A stretch of 64,000 nt of DNA from Alicyclobacillus sp. (lineage in GTDB: Bacteria > Bacillota > Bacilli > Alicyclobacillales > Alicyclobacillaceae), in the NCBI GenBank assembly GCA_023511295.1, contig JAIMBT010000001.1, positions 1 through 64,000 on the forward strand, in the 5' to 3' direction. Shown here one piece after another: positions 62,584 through 64,000 of this stretch (position 1 is the first letter of the stretch; each line of letters begins with the position of its first letter). Below the pieces are notes generated by a model. That model did no database searches, was not told the DNA's origin, and saw only the letters and a list, made by a program, of their open reading frames with translations. The position numbers and the translations under genes were made by a program.

Positions 62584-63092
62584 AGGGTCAGTCCCAGGTT
62601 GCAGGCCCATCCGGATTTCGGTCTGAGCCCATCATGGACTTGGATCGGAGTTGGATGGGCCTGCTGCTTTCTTTTCGCGTTGACCATTCATACCGAGTGC
62701 ACCAAGGAGTACGAAAACGGCGTCCGTTTTGCTGCTTGGGAGGTATTGTTAATCTCGATCCCAATCCCTTACTTGCCTAGTTCCGGGTACATGCCGCATA
62801 ATTGCCACGTGTATAAAATTACACGCAATGCAGGGAACCATGCTCTGCGTTGCAGGCGCGACTGTCAGCTGTATCGAGGGCGATGGGCGTTGGGTTCGTT
62901 CACGCTCGATTACCTGTTCAATGGGATGGGCTGTTTCAAGGCCCTGGACAAGCAATCATGGACAACCCGCCCCCGGAGAACCCGGCTTCCTGCGTGGATG
63001 TGACGCATGTGGCTCGCATCAATGCTGACGGTTGTATGGTTATCGGATGTTTCTCGTATCGCATGCACTTTTAACACGAGGGGGAAAATAAG
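62584..63092. other. Gene-poor interval with a long inverted repeat
   Basis: This 509-bp region has no supported gene. GCAGGCCCATCC (62601-62612) is repeated as the exact inverse complement GGATGGGCCTGC (62653-62664), followed by a pyrimidine-rich TGCTTTCTTTTC. It may be a terminator of the upstream gene with a large loop. The rest is of lower G+C than the genes; the open frame 62599-63003 has no ribosome-binding site and an unlikely product. Confidence 0.55.
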
Positions 63093-64000
63093 ATGCCGGC
63101 AAAGACGAAGGTGGCCATCCTGGCGGTCGCGATGATAGCCGCCGCAGGAGGCATCACAGCGTGCGGTGGTTCGACGAATTCAGGCGGGAGTACGGCAGGG
63201 AATCATGCCGCGTCTGGTAGTGGGCAGAACAGCACCGGCTCCGGAACAGCCGCGGGCGGATCGAGCAATGGCGTCTTAACCGTCGCCCTGAACGGAAATC
63301 CAACCACAACAGATCCGTACGATACGCAGGATAACCTATCGTACACTATTGAGAAGACGATGTACCAGGGGTTGCTTGGATTTGACAAGAACATGAAGAT
63401 TGTGCCGGTGCTCGCTCAATCGTACACCGTCGCCCCAGATGCCAAGTCCATTACCTTCACTCTCCGTCAGGGTATTAAATTTGCGGATGGAACACCGTTT
63501 AATGCAGAAGCGGTCAAGGTCAATCTGGACCGCGCCAAGGACCCAAACAGTCACCTCAAGAGATATAGCTTGTTCTCCATGATCAGCCAGGTAAAGGTTT
63601 TGGGTGACTACAAGGTCGAGGTCGACTTAAACCAGCCTTTCGGAGCCATCGCCGGGAACTTTGCCCACCCCGCCGCGATGATGATCAGCCCGAAGGCGCT
63701 ACAGGAATACGGTTCGAAGGTGGCACAGCATCCGGATGGAACCGGTCCGTACGAGTTCGTGTACTGGAAGGACGGGAGTGACCTTCTGGTCAAGCAAAAT
63801 CCAAACTACTGGGGCACAAAGACGAACGTCAAGGAGATTGACTTCAAGTTTGTCCCTGACGAGGCGACGAGTGTTTCCATGCTGGAAAGCGGAGAGGCTC
63901 AATTCGTATTTCCGATTCCTACGGACCAGGTATCCTCGCTTCAGTCCAATTCGGACATCGTTGTCAAGCATACGCCAAGCATCGTTGTAGATTACATCGC
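63093..64000 (+). CDS. Peptide-type ABC transporter substrate-binding lipoprotein (truncated by window)
   Basis: This is the first 302 codons of an SBP_bac_5 (OppA/DppA/GsiB-like) protein; no stop is reached before the window ends. An N-terminal signal (VAILAVAMIAAAGGITACGG) includes a lipobox with cysteine 24, so the mature protein is lipid-anchored. A Ser/Gly/Asn-rich linker follows, then the binding domain (LAQSYTVAPDAKSITFTLRQGIKFADGTPFNAEAV, DGTGPYEFVYWKDG). ATG 63093 has GAGGGGGAAAATAAG upstream. Permease and ATPase genes may follow outside the window; the fused permease at 57594 is the other possible partner. Confidence 0.9.
   Translation, partial: MPAKTKVAILAVAMIAAAGGITACGGSTNSGGSTAGNHAASGSGQNSTGSGTAAGGSSNGVLTVALNGNPTTTDPYDTQDNLSYTIEKTMYQGLLGFDKNMKIVPVLAQSYTVAPDAKSITFTLRQGIKFADGTPFNAEAVKVNLDRAKDPNSHLKRYSLFSMISQVKVLGDYKVEVDLNQPFGAIAGNFAHPAAMMISPKALQEYGSKVAQHPDGTGPYEFVYWKDGSDLLVKQNPNYWGTKTNVKEIDFKFVPDEATSVSMLESGEAQFVFPIPTDQVSSLQSNSDIVVKHTPSIVVDYI

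Noticed and set aside
62599-63003. 134-aa ORF in the interval before the binding protein
   Set aside because: No ribosome-binding site, odd composition and an inverted repeat inside it; three frames here are similarly open by chance.

Overview
The window comes from an endospore-forming Firmicute with high G+C DNA. It carries spore genes (rsfA, ytvI, gerA/gerB, a cotS-like kinase-fold gene, prkA-yhbH-spoVR), Bacillales core genes (yktB, ygzB, ypmS, mrfAB, pdhABCD) and strong Shine-Dalgarno sequences, with many GTG and TTG starts. The combination suggests an Alicyclobacillus-like member of the Bacillales. That placement is inferred from gene content, not from a marker gene. The last gene is cut by the right edge.

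Layout. 1-3.1 kb: structured extragenic repeats, ylaF-like, ytvI, a DUF402 gene and rsfA. 3.3-9.7 kb: mrfA-mrfB DNA repair pair, yktB, an HD hydrolase, nth, ygzB. 9.8-13.9 kb: ypmS and a gerA-gerB germinant receptor pair. 14-18.4 kb: rnhA-queG, a holin-like membrane protein, ogt, cotS-like. 18.5-22.9 kb: an IclR regulator with a decarboxylating dehydrogenase, an amidase-domain protein, trmL, a HAD phosphatase. 23.1-28 kb: the pyruvate dehydrogenase operon on the minus strand. 28.2-38.9 kb: an esterase, then prkA-yhbH-spoVR.

The outstanding feature is in that last block. yhbH is split by a 4,979-bp element (31965-36943) that carries a 64-aa ORF, a complete aconitase gene, a 68-aa ORF and a 502-aa large serine recombinase. 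Joining the flanks at a shared ATC restores an uninterrupted 389-codon yhbH. The predicted circle junction has a dyad centred exactly on the TC dinucleotide. The architecture is that of a skin-type developmental element, but it sits in yhbH and carries a TCA-cycle enzyme as cargo.

39-48.2 kb: a membrane protein, a sulfite reductase/siroheme cluster (cysI, cobA-hemD-like, sirB), a VOC protein, a DMT exporter, a CstR-like repressor with thioredoxin, and a methyltransferase. 48.2-53.4 kb: a MerR-controlled acyl-CoA dehydrogenase/acyl-CoA ligase operon and an arsB without a visible arsR. 53.4-57.4 kb: an HTH protein, signal peptidase I, proS, an MBL hydrolase and an mscL with a zinc-ribbon tail. 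57.6-64 kb: a fused peptide-type ABC permease, an RsbT-like kinase overlapping an unusual histidine kinase-RsbR/STAS hybrid, a glutamine-amidotransferase-type hydrolase, and the start of a peptide-binding lipoprotein.
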